The notes: generated by a model from the letters alone, not told the origin. A stretch of 64,000 bases of DNA from Oscillospiraceae bacterium (GCA_016292255.1 JAEEZZ010000066.1:1-64000); one strand, 5' to 3'; positions 27,918 to 37,474 are shown, counted from the first letter of the stretch. A program made the numbers and translations.

Positions 27918-28550
27918 TCAGGATGATTCTTCCGCTTTCTCCGAAACCAGCTCTGTGACGGCATAGGGCAAAAGATTGGTTGCTTTAACTTCAGGATTGA
28001 TCCAATGGCGGATTGCCTTTTTAGGCAGAATCAGCGGCATTCGGTCGTGTATATGGGAAACGTCCTCGCTGGATGCCTTTGTCACAATGACAAAGACGGG
28101 AAGTCCGTTTTCAATACGGTACAGGCCGCAGAGATAGGTGAGATTCGCGTCCTTCGGCTGGATAGCATATTTCGTTTTGATTGTGCTTCTGCCGTCCTCC
28201 GAAGGGAGATGCTGCCATTCAATGTACCAGGAGGCGGGGATCACGCAGCGGTGCTTCTCCCAGGCTTCCCGAAAGAGAGGATTCTCGGCGGCCGACTCGG
28301 TCCTGGCATTGATGACAGGGATTTTTCGACCAGGTACGGTAAAGCCCCAAATCATGGGAAAGAGTGCCGGCTTTTTCTGCTTATCCATAGCGAGAACGGC
28401 GGCAACATCGGTAGGCCGCACTTCTCCGGCTCGCACCAGCGGCGCGGGATGAGTCTTCTGAACCCGCAGGAACAGGCCGGACTTTTCTGCGCCTTCCACA
28501 ATCGGAGCAAAGTCCGGATCATTTTCCTTGATGTAAAACCGGCAGCACAT
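27918..28550 (-). CDS. SOS response-associated peptidase (SRAP / YedK / HMCES family)
   Basis: Starts MCCRFYIKEND; PVINARTESAAENPLFREAWEKHRCVIPASWYIEW; HDRMPLIL. Confidence 0.92.
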   Translation of the reverse strand: MCCRFYIKENDPDFAPIVEGAEKSGLFLRVQKTHPAPLVRAGEVRPTDVAAVLAMDKQKKPALFPMIWGFTVPGRKIPVINARTESAAENPLFREAWEKHRCVIPASWYIEWQHLPSEDGRSTIKTKYAIQPKDANLTYLCGLYRIENGLPVFVIVTKASSEDVSHIHDRMPLILPKKAIRHWINPEVKATNLLPYAVTELVSEKAEESS

Positions 28551-28594
28551 ACCGAGGCTCCCCCTTACAGGATCTATCTGTTTTCAAGGCCCTT

Positions 28595-29008
28595 CTATTT
28601 GCTCAAACAATCACAATACTTGATTTCCGAATCCCAACCGTCTTTCCAGCGGCTGTAGCTGTCATCACCATATTCCTGAATGATACGTTCCTTCCACTTC
28701 GCAGGAGAAGCATAATATTTCAAATGAAACTGGCCGGAACCGTTATCCAAAAAGGAAAGGCAAAGAGCAGGGTCGCTTTGGAAGACTTTTTCATGCCGGG
28801 TGAAGTAGGAGAAAATCCAGAATGGGTGAGTGCGGTTCGTCAGCACCCAGACCACGTTGTTTCCCGCAACATTCGGGAAGAAGCGAGTCCTCTTTAGTGC
28901 TTTGAACAGATCCTTAGCGTTTGCATTGTCCGGGAGCTCGACAGTCTGCCGGTGATCGAAAACGTCGTCTCCCGCGCAAACGCTGTCCCGGTTAATTGTG
29001 ATCGTCAT
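28595..29008 (-). CDS. Uncharacterised 137 aa protein
   Basis: Internal start MTITINRDSVCAGDDVFDHR. Confidence 0.5.
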   Translation of the reverse strand: MTITINRDSVCAGDDVFDHRQTVELPDNANAKDLFKALKRTRFFPNVAGNNVVWVLTNRTHPFWIFSYFTRHEKVFQSDPALCLSFLDNGSGQFHLKYYASPAKWKERIIQEYGDDSYSRWKDGWDSEIKYCDCLSK

Positions 29009-29058
29009 GGGTTCTGGGCTCCTCTCTGGACATAGATTAGTTTTTTGCCGCTGCCGTA

Positions 29059-29087
29059 TTGCAAAACAGGGAAAAACGTGGTAAGAT
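29059..29087 (+). promoter_or_regulatory. Promoter TTGCAA-N17-TAAGAT
   Basis: Immediately upstream of the structured leader RNA candidate. Confidence 0.5.
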
Positions 29088-29091
29088 ACTC

Positions 29092-29200
29092 CTGCGGCAC
29101 AAGTACATACGAGTGATTTCGAGGTCATGTTTTTGCTATTCTGGCAAAAACACACCTCCTGTTTTCGTGTCCTCGGAATCACTGAAAACTTGTGTCGCAG
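29092..29200 (+). ncRNA. Structured 5' leader RNA candidate (long stem with internal loops)
   Basis: CTGCGGCACAAGT/ACTTGTGTCGCAG, AGTGATTTCGAGG/CCTCGGAATCACT and GTTTTTGC/GCAAAAAC nest; mismatches are G-U compatible. Confidence 0.55.
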
Positions 29201-29222
29201 CAATCGGAGTGATGTGTTTTTC

Positions 29223-29251
29223 GGGCATCTGCTTCGGCGGGTGCCCTTTTT
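29223..29251 (+). terminator. Intrinsic terminator with UUCG loop upstream of MBL gene
   Basis: GGGCATCTGC-TTCG-GCGGGTGCCC followed by TTTTT. Confidence 0.75.
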
Positions 29252-29276
29252 GTTTGCGCGAAAGGAGGGGGATGTT

Positions 29277-30605
29277 GTGACCAGAAAGAAAGCAATCGCT
29301 ATTGTTCTAATTATCTCGATTGTCTTCGATTTTTTGAATGGATGTGGATTAGAGACAGCGAATTCTCACGTTAGTTCAGAACGAGCATCCTCTATTACTT
29401 CCGCAACTCCTGAAACCAGTTCATTTGATACCCATTTTTCTTCCGAGGCTTTTACGGCAGCAGAAATTCAGACAACTGAGATAACAACGGAAGAACCGGC
29501 AACAGAGCCACCTCCGGAAACCGAGCCAACGCTAGAAATGACCGAGGACTCCACATTCGAGATTTTCTTTTTAGATGTCGGTCAAGGTGATGCCGCATGC
29601 ATTCTGTGCGATGGACACGCTATGATGATCGATGGAGGGAACAATTCAGAATCCAGCCTTATCTACTCTTTCCTGAAATCTCATGGTATCTCATATCTGG
29701 ATTGTATTGTTGCCACCCACCCTGATGCAGATCATATTGGCGGTCTGTCGGGTGCTCTCAATTACGCAGATGTTGGCGGAGCGTATTGTACCGTAACCTC
29801 ATATGACACGGAGACATTTAGAGATCTCACAAAATACCTTGGCCGAAGAAACCGCGATATCACCGTTCCTGAACCGGGAGACACAGTCTATCTTGGCTGT
29901 GCAAAGGTCACATTTTTGTACCCGGACGCCGGAGTCACGCGATCTGACAATACATCGATTGCGCTTCGTATTGAGTACGGAGATACTTCTTTCTTCTTCG
30001 CCGGCGATTGTGAAAATGATGATGAAACGGCAATTCTTTCCAGCGACTATGTTTTGCAAAGCACAGTACTGAAAGTTTCTCATCATGGAAGCCGCTATTC
30101 AACTGGAAACGCTTTTCTTAACGCAGTTAGCCCAACCTATGCGATCATATCTGTTGGAGGGGATAATACTTACGGGCATCCTACCGATGATGTTCTTTCC
30201 AGGCTTCATGATAAAGGTGTTGTATTATACCGCACAGATATCCAGGGGGATGTCCATTGCACAAGCGATGGCATGTATGTATATTTCGATGTTGAAAGAA
30301 ACAGCGATTTCGATACGTTCCTGGCCGCCGGCGGGTACAAGAATTATCAGGAGGAACTGGCGGCACAGACAGAGCCGGATACAAGTCAGGAGACCGTTCC
30401 GGATCGCACAATTCCGGGAGCGGATGACCCGGTAGAAACGGAGCCGCAGGTCACATACATTGCAAATACGAATTCTCACAAATTCCACTATCCAAGTTGC
30501 TCCTCGGTGGGACAAATGAAAGAAAACAACAAGTGGTATTTTACAGGAAGCCGTGATGAGTTAATCGAGCTTGGATATGAGCCTTGCAAGAGATGCAATC
30601 CGTAA
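29277..30605 (+). CDS. ComEC/Rec2-like metallo-beta-lactamase-fold lipoprotein with C-terminal Cys-rich (Ada-like) motif
   Basis: GTG start with AAAGGAGGGG RBS; FFLDVGQGDAACI, ATHPDADHIGGLSG, KVSHHGSRYS; C-term FHYPSCSSV...GYEPCKRCNP. Confidence 0.85.
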   Translation: MTRKKAIAIVLIISIVFDFLNGCGLETANSHVSSERASSITSATPETSSFDTHFSSEAFTAAEIQTTEITTEEPATEPPPETEPTLEMTEDSTFEIFFLDVGQGDAACILCDGHAMMIDGGNNSESSLIYSFLKSHGISYLDCIVATHPDADHIGGLSGALNYADVGGAYCTVTSYDTETFRDLTKYLGRRNRDITVPEPGDTVYLGCAKVTFLYPDAGVTRSDNTSIALRIEYGDTSFFFAGDCENDDETAILSSDYVLQSTVLKVSHHGSRYSTGNAFLNAVSPTYAIISVGGDNTYGHPTDDVLSRLHDKGVVLYRTDIQGDVHCTSDGMYVYFDVERNSDFDTFLAAGGYKNYQEELAAQTEPDTSQETVPDRTIPGADDPVETEPQVTYIANTNSHKFHYPSCSSVGQMKENNKWYFTGSRDELIELGYEPCKRCNP

Positions 30606-30750
30606 AAAAGACAAATTTTCTAACAAAACGGGGAAGATAAAAATATTTTTTGAAATTTTGCATTTTCCTGTCAAAGTTTGGCTTCAAAATGACTCTATAT
30701 AGGTAGAGTGGTTTCTAAACGGAAGCCATACCGACAAATCATGAGAGGAA

Positions 30751-31191
30751 GTGCGTCAAATGCTTGGTCGCCTTGTTTTCGCTCGTATGTATTCAGATCC
30801 GAGTTTGGATGATGTGAGGGCAGATGAGCGCAGCCTCACAGACAGAGAGCTGGAAGAAAGGTTTGCCGGAACAATCGAAGTTCTGAAACGAGAGGCAATC
30901 ATAAAAGGCGAACTCCAGGCGGATATGGATAAAACAAAGGAAGCACTTTCCATGGTTAAAAAAGCGGATCATCTGGCAGAGGAGAACGGCTGGGACATTA
31001 CCGTGTTTCGGGAGACAGGGGAACTCCACGTTCAGATCGTTCCGGATACCATTTTGGACATACAACCCATGGGACCGCTCTTCGAATCAGCGTACAGAGT
31101 TTCTGTGGATCGCGACGAAAAGGGAATCGCAAGGTTTCACTTTCGATACTCAACGCATCAATATGTCGGCAACGACACATTTCCTTGGTGA
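30751..31191 (+). CDS. Uncharacterised 146 aa protein
   Basis: ORF after a conserved-looking leader; no family recognised. Confidence 0.45.
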   Translation: MRQMLGRLVFARMYSDPSLDDVRADERSLTDRELEERFAGTIEVLKREAIIKGELQADMDKTKEALSMVKKADHLAEENGWDITVFRETGELHVQIVPDTILDIQPMGPLFESAYRVSVDRDEKGIARFHFRYSTHQYVGNDTFPW

Positions 31192-31196
31192 CGTCG

Positions 31197-31400
31197 TCAG
31201 CCGGCAGCGCGAAGCAAAAAGCTCAAGCCATCTTCATATTGCTTATTGGAAATAGCGTTTCGCTCCAGGAATATACCCAGCATCTCCTTCTGACTTTGAA
31301 GGAGATGCTTTTTCTTTTGCGCAGGGTTCATGACCGCCCACCGGCGCTGCTGCTCCAGCTGTTCATGCAGCTCGAGCTCGACATCTTTTGTCATGGCCAA
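31197..31400 (-). CDS. Small uncharacterised protein
   Basis: 67 aa ORF next to a convergent gene. Confidence 0.4.
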   Translation of the reverse strand: MAMTKDVELELHEQLEQQRRWAVMNPAQKKKHLLQSQKEMLGIFLERNAISNKQYEDGLSFLLRAAG

Positions 31401-31411
31401 AAGCCTCCCTT

Positions 31412-32125
31412 TTATTCGTCTATCGTTTCCTCATCGTCCGCATCGCTATCGAAAAGAGGATCGTATTTTTTCCGGACGTCATCGAACTGCGGACCAGCCA
31501 GATGACGGAGAACGCTGTTGTAAGACTCCCGGTACATTTCACTGCCATTGGCCAGCTCCCGCTTATAACCGATCTCCGCTTTCTTCAGGAACTGATACGC
31601 AGAATCGAGATCTGTGTACATGGCTCCTCCAGGGGAAAGCTCTCGGCCCAAGGCATAGCACAGGCTGGGATAGCGTTCCAGATCCTCGTTCCAGGCAATC
31701 ACGTTGGGAGTCTCCCAGGGCTCGTCCAGCACAAAGCTGGCAGCCATGCGGTAGTAATAGACGGACATTTCCGCATCCTTGACGCCCCACTTGTCGCTGC
31801 CGAAGATATCGCCCAGCTTGTATGCGGCATCCACATCCCGCTTCATGGCGGCAATTCTGAAATAGGCAAGCGCCAGGGAGAGGTTGGGCTTGATGCTCCG
31901 TCCATACAGATAGCAATACCCCAGGGTGGAGACAGCATGGATGTTTCCCATGGCCGCAGCCAGCCGGAAGTATTCTAATGATTGATCGTAGGTTTCCGAC
32001 TTGTAGAGCTTCGCGCCTTTGTTGTTAATGTAGTTGGAATCACACAGCATGACTGCGTTCATATCCGTAGCGGTCAGAGTCAATTTTTTAGACATAATCT
32101 TTTCCTCGCAGTCATTGTACGGCAA
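31412..32125 (-). CDS. Sel1-repeat protein
   Basis: AAAMGNIHAVSTLGYCYLYGRSIKPNLSLALAYFRIAAMKRDVDAAYKLGDIF. Confidence 0.65.
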   Translation of the reverse strand: MPYNDCEEKIMSKKLTLTATDMNAVMLCDSNYINNKGAKLYKSETYDQSLEYFRLAAAMGNIHAVSTLGYCYLYGRSIKPNLSLALAYFRIAAMKRDVDAAYKLGDIFGSDKWGVKDAEMSVYYYRMAASFVLDEPWETPNVIAWNEDLERYPSLCYALGRELSPGGAMYTDLDSAYQFLKKAEIGYKRELANGSEMYRESYNSVLRHLAGPQFDDVRKKYDPLFDSDADDEETIDE

Positions 32126-32822
32126 TACTCTGCTGATAGTTGTTCATGAGCAGATCAACCGATGCTCGAAAGTCAGAATCCTCGACCTTTCCGGCTTCCC
32201 AGTCGGCAAATAGATTTCCAAACGAGGCGATTACTTCTGTCGCTTCGCGAAGCTTCTCCCACGGGGTCTTTCTTTTGCGTGCGGGCACAGACTTCAGCGC
32301 AGGGACGCGCTTATGGTACAGCAGTTCTTCTGGAACCGGGCATGTGCCTTTGAGGATAAGAAACTCGCACTGCTTAACAGTATAGTTCGAGAATGATCTG
32401 CCGCCAGCAGGATCATCCAAGAGCACCGTCAGGCTGGCATCTCCGAAATAGCGGATCGTTCCCAATCCCAATTGCTTTGAGCTTGCCCAAAACAGCACTT
32501 TATCATTGGCGCGGGCTTCCGTCCCAACTGCGTCTTTGATATGTCTCCTGTTGTATTCCCGCAGCTTGTCCGGATATACCTCAGACCGCTTCCTGGGCTT
32601 CAAGGCAACGCCAAGTGCGGTGATATCCAAAACGCTTCTCGGCAGAAAAGGTCTTGAAAAGTCTCCATCCGCCAGAATTCTTTCTCGTCCGTCTTTTCCG
32701 ACGCGAAAGCTCCTGACTGACCCGCGCCTGGCTTCCAGACCGGAGCCGCGGTACTGCACAATAAGGTCCCCGACTTTTATCCGGTTTCCAATAACGTCGA
32801 GCACCTGAATATTCAGATCCAT
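32112..32822 (-). CDS. Uncharacterised regulatory-block protein
   Basis: Start MDLNIQVLDVIGNRIKVGDLIVQYRG. Confidence 0.5.
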   Translation of the reverse strand: MDLNIQVLDVIGNRIKVGDLIVQYRGSGLEARRGSVRSFRVGKDGRERILADGDFSRPFLPRSVLDITALGVALKPRKRSEVYPDKLREYNRRHIKDAVGTEARANDKVLFWASSKQLGLGTIRYFGDASLTVLLDDPAGGRSFSNYTVKQCEFLILKGTCPVPEELLYHKRVPALKSVPARKRKTPWEKLREATEVIASFGNLFADWEAGKVEDSDFRASVDLLMNNYQQSIAVQ

Positions 32823-32836
32823 TATCACGCCTCCCC

Positions 32837-33088
32837 TCAATTCGCGGATCTTAAGGGCTTGCTGGGATCGTTCCCAGGCTTCGGCGGGTTGAAGAATTCT
32901 CCTACCGTCATATCCAGCCCATCGCAAATTCTGGTAATTGTTTCCAGCCGCGGCTGTCCACCGCGCTTCCTGACAATAGAAAGCGTTGACGGATTGATCC
33001 CGCAAGTTTTTGCCAGACTGGAGAGCGTCATGCCGTGAAGAGCAGCCAATTCCTGAACACGAGCATAAGCATCAAATTCATTTTTCAT
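32837..33088 (-). CDS. XRE-family HTH regulator
   Basis: LAALHGMTLSSLAKTCGINPSTLSIVRKRGGQPRLETITRICDGLDMTVGEFF. Confidence 0.85.
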   Translation of the reverse strand: MKNEFDAYARVQELAALHGMTLSSLAKTCGINPSTLSIVRKRGGQPRLETITRICDGLDMTVGEFFNPPKPGNDPSKPLRSAN

Positions 33089-33204
33089 TGTAAAAGAACC
33101 CCCTTTTTTACCGAATTCTTTTGGAATTATTACCCCCTTTTTTCTTGGGACACTCGCATTGTAGCACTCTAACAGTCCCATTAATTGGATAGATAAGCGT
33201 GGTT

Positions 33205-34026
33205 TCAGTTTAATACGCGGCCGCAAATTTTGAAGCTATCGCTAGGCAAAACCACCCGCGGCGCATATTTGCGGTTATAGGAGATCAGGACCGGCTTGCT
33301 GTGAACATTACCATTGCTGTCCGTATAGTCGTCCCTCTCATCTTCACCAGGGTCCTGTTCATCGTATGCTTTGATATATCCTTCGCCGTCCAGAACAAAG
33401 ATCCCAACCTCACCAGGCTGCAGTTCGTTGCAAACCTGCACCCACGCCAGCTGGTGATCCAAATAGACCGGTTCCATACTGTCGCCATTGACACGAACAG
33501 CAAAATCGGCTCCTGCAGGGACGCTGCTCTCCGGAAAACGCATCAGCTCAATATTCTCGCCGTCCAGAAATTCGCCGGTGCCCGCGGATGCAGCCAGTGT
33601 GCTGACCGGCATTTCGATATACTTGACAGCTTTTTTCCGGGTAATCACAACGGGCTTATAATGACCGCTGGCAATCAAATCATTTTTATAATCCTCAACC
33701 TTCTGCAGACCGACTTCGTTCAGTGTTGCAGCGGTATTCATAAAATAAGAATATGCGTCAGGTATGTTCAGCGCATTGCAAATTGCCAGAAGCTGATACG
33801 CATTCGGGACAGTTTCACCTTTTTCCCAACGAATCAGAGAAGTGTAGCCCACATCCACATCTCTTTCTTTCAGCCTCTGCTGCAAATCTTTTAGCGTAAT
33901 ACCGGTTTTCTTTCGAGCCTGTACGATTCGCTGGGCAACGATACACAGTTCCCGCTCGGCCTCGGCATGATATATCTGATTGCTGTCATTTGCTGCGGGT
34001 CTCATTTTCTCTGTAAGCTGGATCAT
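33205..34026 (-). CDS. XRE HTH / S24 peptidase (LexA/CI-like) repressor
   Basis: N-term HTH; C-term SSVPAGADFAVRVNGDSMEPVYLDHQLAWVQ (S24 catalytic Ser region). Confidence 0.9.
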   Translation of the reverse strand: MIQLTEKMRPAANDSNQIYHAEAERELCIVAQRIVQARKKTGITLKDLQQRLKERDVDVGYTSLIRWEKGETVPNAYQLLAICNALNIPDAYSYFMNTAATLNEVGLQKVEDYKNDLIASGHYKPVVITRKKAVKYIEMPVSTLAASAGTGEFLDGENIELMRFPESSVPAGADFAVRVNGDSMEPVYLDHQLAWVQVCNELQPGEVGIFVLDGEGYIKAYDEQDPGEDERDDYTDSNGNVHSKPVLISYNRKYAPRVVLPSDSFKICGRVLN

Positions 34027-34110
34027 ATCAATCCCTCCTTTGCGTATTAAAACTACCATAAATGGAATATAATGTCAATAAAAAATTTCATAGATGTGAC
34101 ATTTGCAATA

Positions 34111-34139
34111 TTGACAAACACCTCGCACGAAATTATAAT
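34111..34139 (+). promoter_or_regulatory. Perfect consensus promoter TTGACA-N17-TATAAT with flanking palindromes
   Basis: Direct reading; TGTCAATA(34073)/TATTGACA and GCAAACAAATGTTTGC (34157-34172) flank it. Confidence 0.8.
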
Positions 34140-34195
34140 CAAGCCATAAGAGAAATGCAAACAAATGTTTGCTGACTTCAGTGAGGGATGTATGA

Positions 34196-34420
34196 GTGAA
34201 AAAAACAACAGTAAGCGTAGAGTGCTCGCGCCAGGAACAGGGTAGCCTGATTCCATTGAGCCTTAAATGGGCCGATGGCCGCGAATGGAAGATCGACAGG
34301 GTCCTCCACACATGTATCTCCCATTCCGGGGAGTATGACGGGATTCGCTACACCGTTATGATCGGAAGCGAAGAGAGATATCTGTATCATACGGCGGCGG
34401 ACTGGTATGTTATCGCGTAG
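34196..34420 (+). CDS. Small uncharacterised protein of SOS-like operon
   Basis: First ORF after the consensus promoter. Confidence 0.55.
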   Translation: MKKTTVSVECSRQEQGSLIPLSLKWADGREWKIDRVLHTCISHSGEYDGIRYTVMIGSEERYLYHTAADWYVIA

Positions 34421-34432
34421 GGAGGGATAGGA

Positions 34433-35179
34433 ATGAAAAGCTTTACTTCTTACGAAGAGCTGGAGAATCTCTGCGAAGCCATGATTAAAGACTTCTTCCG
34501 GCAGAAAGGATATACTAATGTTCTCTGTGTGGATATAGAGGCCTTTGTCACCGAGTACCTGGGGACGCCAGTCGTTTATGAAACGTTTGCAGAAGAAGAT
34601 CCCGGAAAAATCGGTTTTCTGTCTGACGGCGCAAGGCCTCTTCTGGTACGCAGAGGCAGTATCACAACGGAGGTCGTATTTCCTCCAGACACGATTGTAA
34701 TCGACGCATTCCTGCTTCACGAGCAGGAGAGTGCGAGAAAGAGGTTTACCATCGCGCATGAAGGCGCTCACCATCTCCTGGGACGGCACGTCCCTGTCCA
34801 GACCAACTTTGCGGCAGCTTTCCACAACGAGTACGATAACGAACAGGCCTATACGAAGGAAGCCTTGCGGGAGATGCTTTCCATCAACGAAAGCTTTGCG
34901 AACCGCGGCGGAGCCTGCTTTTTGATGCCGCAGTTTCTTGTATTGCGTGCTTTGGCTCGATTTAACGCATCCAAGCCCGTAATTGTCTACGAGGGAAAGG
35001 TGCTGGCCCAAAGCCAAAAACTTTTGGTTCAGCGGATGGCTGACGCGATGGGCGTTTCTTATACCGCATTTTTCAACCGCCTGCGGGAGCTCCGCATGTT
35101 TGAGCATCGCCCCATTGAGGAATATGTTCACAGCGAGCTTTGCTATGGGGGGGAGCATAATGCTGTCACAAACTCGTAA
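34433..35179 (+). CDS. ImmA/IrrE-family metallo-endopeptidase
   Basis: FTIAHEGAHHLLGRH (HExxH-like) in an XRE-associated setting. Confidence 0.85.
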   Translation: MKSFTSYEELENLCEAMIKDFFRQKGYTNVLCVDIEAFVTEYLGTPVVYETFAEEDPGKIGFLSDGARPLLVRRGSITTEVVFPPDTIVIDAFLLHEQESARKRFTIAHEGAHHLLGRHVPVQTNFAAAFHNEYDNEQAYTKEALREMLSINESFANRGGACFLMPQFLVLRALARFNASKPVIVYEGKVLAQSQKLLVQRMADAMGVSYTAFFNRLRELRMFEHRPIEEYVHSELCYGGEHNAVTNS

Positions 35180-35399
35180 CGGCAGCCGAGACAAGGCCGG
35201 CTCTTTGCCACGACAATTTCTGAATCCAGGGAAAATCAGCCCGGAAAAAACTGTCCTGCGAACCGTAAAATGCCCAAACTGTAAGTACCCGCTTCTGGAG
35301 GTCTATGGCTTCAAGCATTACTATATTCGCGTAAAATGCCAAAAGTGTAAATTCTCAGAAGCGATTGATACGGCTCTCTTCCGAAAAGTCAGAAGGTGA
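35160..35399 (+). CDS. Small zinc-ribbon protein
   Basis: VKCPNCKYPLLEV...VKCQKCKFSEAI. Confidence 0.6.
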   Translation: MLSQTRNGSRDKAGSLPRQFLNPGKISPEKTVLRTVKCPNCKYPLLEVYGFKHYYIRVKCQKCKFSEAIDTALFRKVRR

Positions 35400-36802
35400 T
35401 CGCTGTGGACAGGGTCTATATTTGCATTGACTTGAAAAGTTTCTATGCTTCGGTTGAATGCGTTGCCAGGGGCCTTGATCCGCTGAAAGCCAAGCTGCTT
35501 GTGGCAGACGAGACCCGGTCGGATCAAACCATCTGCCTTGCAGTCTCTCCAGCGTTAAAAGCCATTGGCGTTTCATCAAGACCCAGGTTGTTTGAAGCGA
35601 AGCAGCAGATCCGGAAGTATGAGTTTCTGAACAAAACGAAAGTCAGCTATATTATAGCGCCTCCAAGAATGGCTGCTTATGAGCGCGTCTCGGCAAAGGT
35701 ATACTCTGTCTACCTGAAATACGTATCGACAGAGGATATCCACGTTTATTCCATAGATGAGTGCTTCATTGACGCGACCGGATATATGCATCTGTACAGA
35801 AAAGATGCTGCGGCCCTGGGCCTGCATCCTGCAAGGCTTATGGCAACGACGATGATTCGTGACGTCCTTCGAACTACAGGAATAACCGCAACCGTGGGGA
35901 TTGGAGAAAACCTCTATCTTGCCAAGGTGTCGATGGACATCCTTGCCAAAAAGGCGCCGCCAGACGAAAACGGGGTCCGGATCGCCGAATTGACCGAGGA
36001 AGCCTATAGAGTTCTACTTTGGAATCATCGCCCGCTGACGGACTTCTGGCAGATCGGACCGGGAAGGGCTCGGACGCTTAACAAGTCCCATATGTTTACC
36101 ATGGGCGATATCGCAGCCAGAAGCACGTTTGACGAGGAATATTTTTATAAAACCTTTGGGATCATAGGCGAACTCATAATAGACCATGCCTGGGGAATGG
36201 AATCCGCTACCATGCAGGATATCAAATCCTACCGTACAGAGAGCCATTCCATGTCCAATGGCCAGGTTCTTGCCAGACCTTACAAATACGATGAGGCGCG
36301 CAACGCTTTTCTGGAAATGGCTGAGGTTCTGTGCACAGATATGTTTTCCAATGATGTAGTGACAAAAGCCTGCTCATGGTGGGTGGTATATGACTATAAA
36401 AGTCTGGAGTATTGTCCCGGTTATGAGGGTCCGCTTTCCTTGGATTTCTATAACCGGCTTTTTCCTCAGCCCAATTACGGTACAGTAAAGCTTCCCATTG
36501 CCACAAACAGCATTGAATTGATCTCTGCGGCGCTTGTAAAGCAGTTTGACGAAAAAACTGACCATCGGCTGCTTTACCGACGTATTGGAGTATGCGCCAT
36601 GGATATAACAGAAGATACTGGTGTGTATCAGATCAGCATGTTCGTTGATTACGAAGCCTTGGAGCGAGAGAATAAGCTCCGTACAGCCATGCACGCTGTC
36701 CGTCAGCGGTTTGGACCTAACTCCGTATTCAGGGGCATGAACCTTGTAGAAGGGGCCACAACGCTGGAGCGGAATCGTCTCATAGGCGGCCATAAAGCGT
36801 AA
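35396..36802 (+). CDS. Y-family DNA polymerase (UmuC/ImpB-like)
   Basis: YICIDLKSFYASVECVARGLDPL, VYSIDECFIDATGYM, GIGENLYLAKVSMDILAKK. Confidence 0.92.
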   Translation: MIAVDRVYICIDLKSFYASVECVARGLDPLKAKLLVADETRSDQTICLAVSPALKAIGVSSRPRLFEAKQQIRKYEFLNKTKVSYIIAPPRMAAYERVSAKVYSVYLKYVSTEDIHVYSIDECFIDATGYMHLYRKDAAALGLHPARLMATTMIRDVLRTTGITATVGIGENLYLAKVSMDILAKKAPPDENGVRIAELTEEAYRVLLWNHRPLTDFWQIGPGRARTLNKSHMFTMGDIAARSTFDEEYFYKTFGIIGELIIDHAWGMESATMQDIKSYRTESHSMSNGQVLARPYKYDEARNAFLEMAEVLCTDMFSNDVVTKACSWWVVYDYKSLEYCPGYEGPLSLDFYNRLFPQPNYGTVKLPIATNSIELISAALVKQFDEKTDHRLLYRRIGVCAMDITEDTGVYQISMFVDYEALERENKLRTAMHAVRQRFGPNSVFRGMNLVEGATTLERNRLIGGHKA

Positions 36803-36824
36803 ATCTGCATGAGGGGTGATGCCG

Positions 36825-37355
36825 ATGGAATCCTTCGGAAAAGTGGAAATACCGGCTGATTTCAAGTACATGAGCATATTATTGAAAGGCAGACCTGTCC
36901 ACGAAATAGATGACGCCTTTTCCCGCCTGCATCCCAAGATGCCAAACGGGCAGCGCGCGAACCAGTTCGCTCCGTTCGATGCTTTGAAAGGGTTTCATGA
37001 GGCGATCCTGTCAAAAGAAGCAATGTACGAGCCTCGCGTCAAACTGAATCGCGAGGCTGAGCGAGAACTGAACCGTCGTCTGGACATCCTCCACAATCTG
37101 ACATTTAACTCCAGACTGGCCAGGATCCACCGCCCTTACATCACGGTCACATATTTTGTGCCATGCGCAGATCCTCAACATGATGCCTTCGGCAGCTTAG
37201 GGAAATACGAAACGGTATCCGGTATTTGCTGGGCTGTCGACCCGGACTTCCGGCACTGTCTGCGAATTGGAGATACAGTTCTTCAATTAGCTGATATTCT
37301 GAAAATCGAGAACGACACACAATTGTTCAATCAACCGTTTGACCAGGTTGGTTGA
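36825..37355 (+). CDS. YolD-like protein downstream of Y-family polymerase
   Basis: GQRANQFAPFDALKGFHEAI plus gene position. Confidence 0.6.
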   Translation: MESFGKVEIPADFKYMSILLKGRPVHEIDDAFSRLHPKMPNGQRANQFAPFDALKGFHEAILSKEAMYEPRVKLNREAERELNRRLDILHNLTFNSRLARIHRPYITVTYFVPCADPQHDAFGSLGKYETVSGICWAVDPDFRHCLRIGDTVLQLADILKIENDTQLFNQPFDQVG

Positions 37356-37474
37356 GCGACCGGTTAACGGGTTGCTTTCCAGAGAGAAAGCGGCGACCGG
37401 GCTGGGACAACTGAATAAAGCGACTTTAAATCGAGCGAGCGGAGCAGGACCCTGAAAAGGGCTGAAAACCTACC

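Noticed and set aside
33097-33143. Repeated CCCCCTTTTTT blocks upstream of the small XRE gene
   Set aside because: On the minus strand one copy is simply the GGGGG Shine-Dalgarno; two copies alone are too weak for an operator claim.
34178-35194. 338 aa minus-strand ORF
   Set aside because: Antisense to the ImmA/IrrE peptidase gene, which has recognisable motifs and a promoter.
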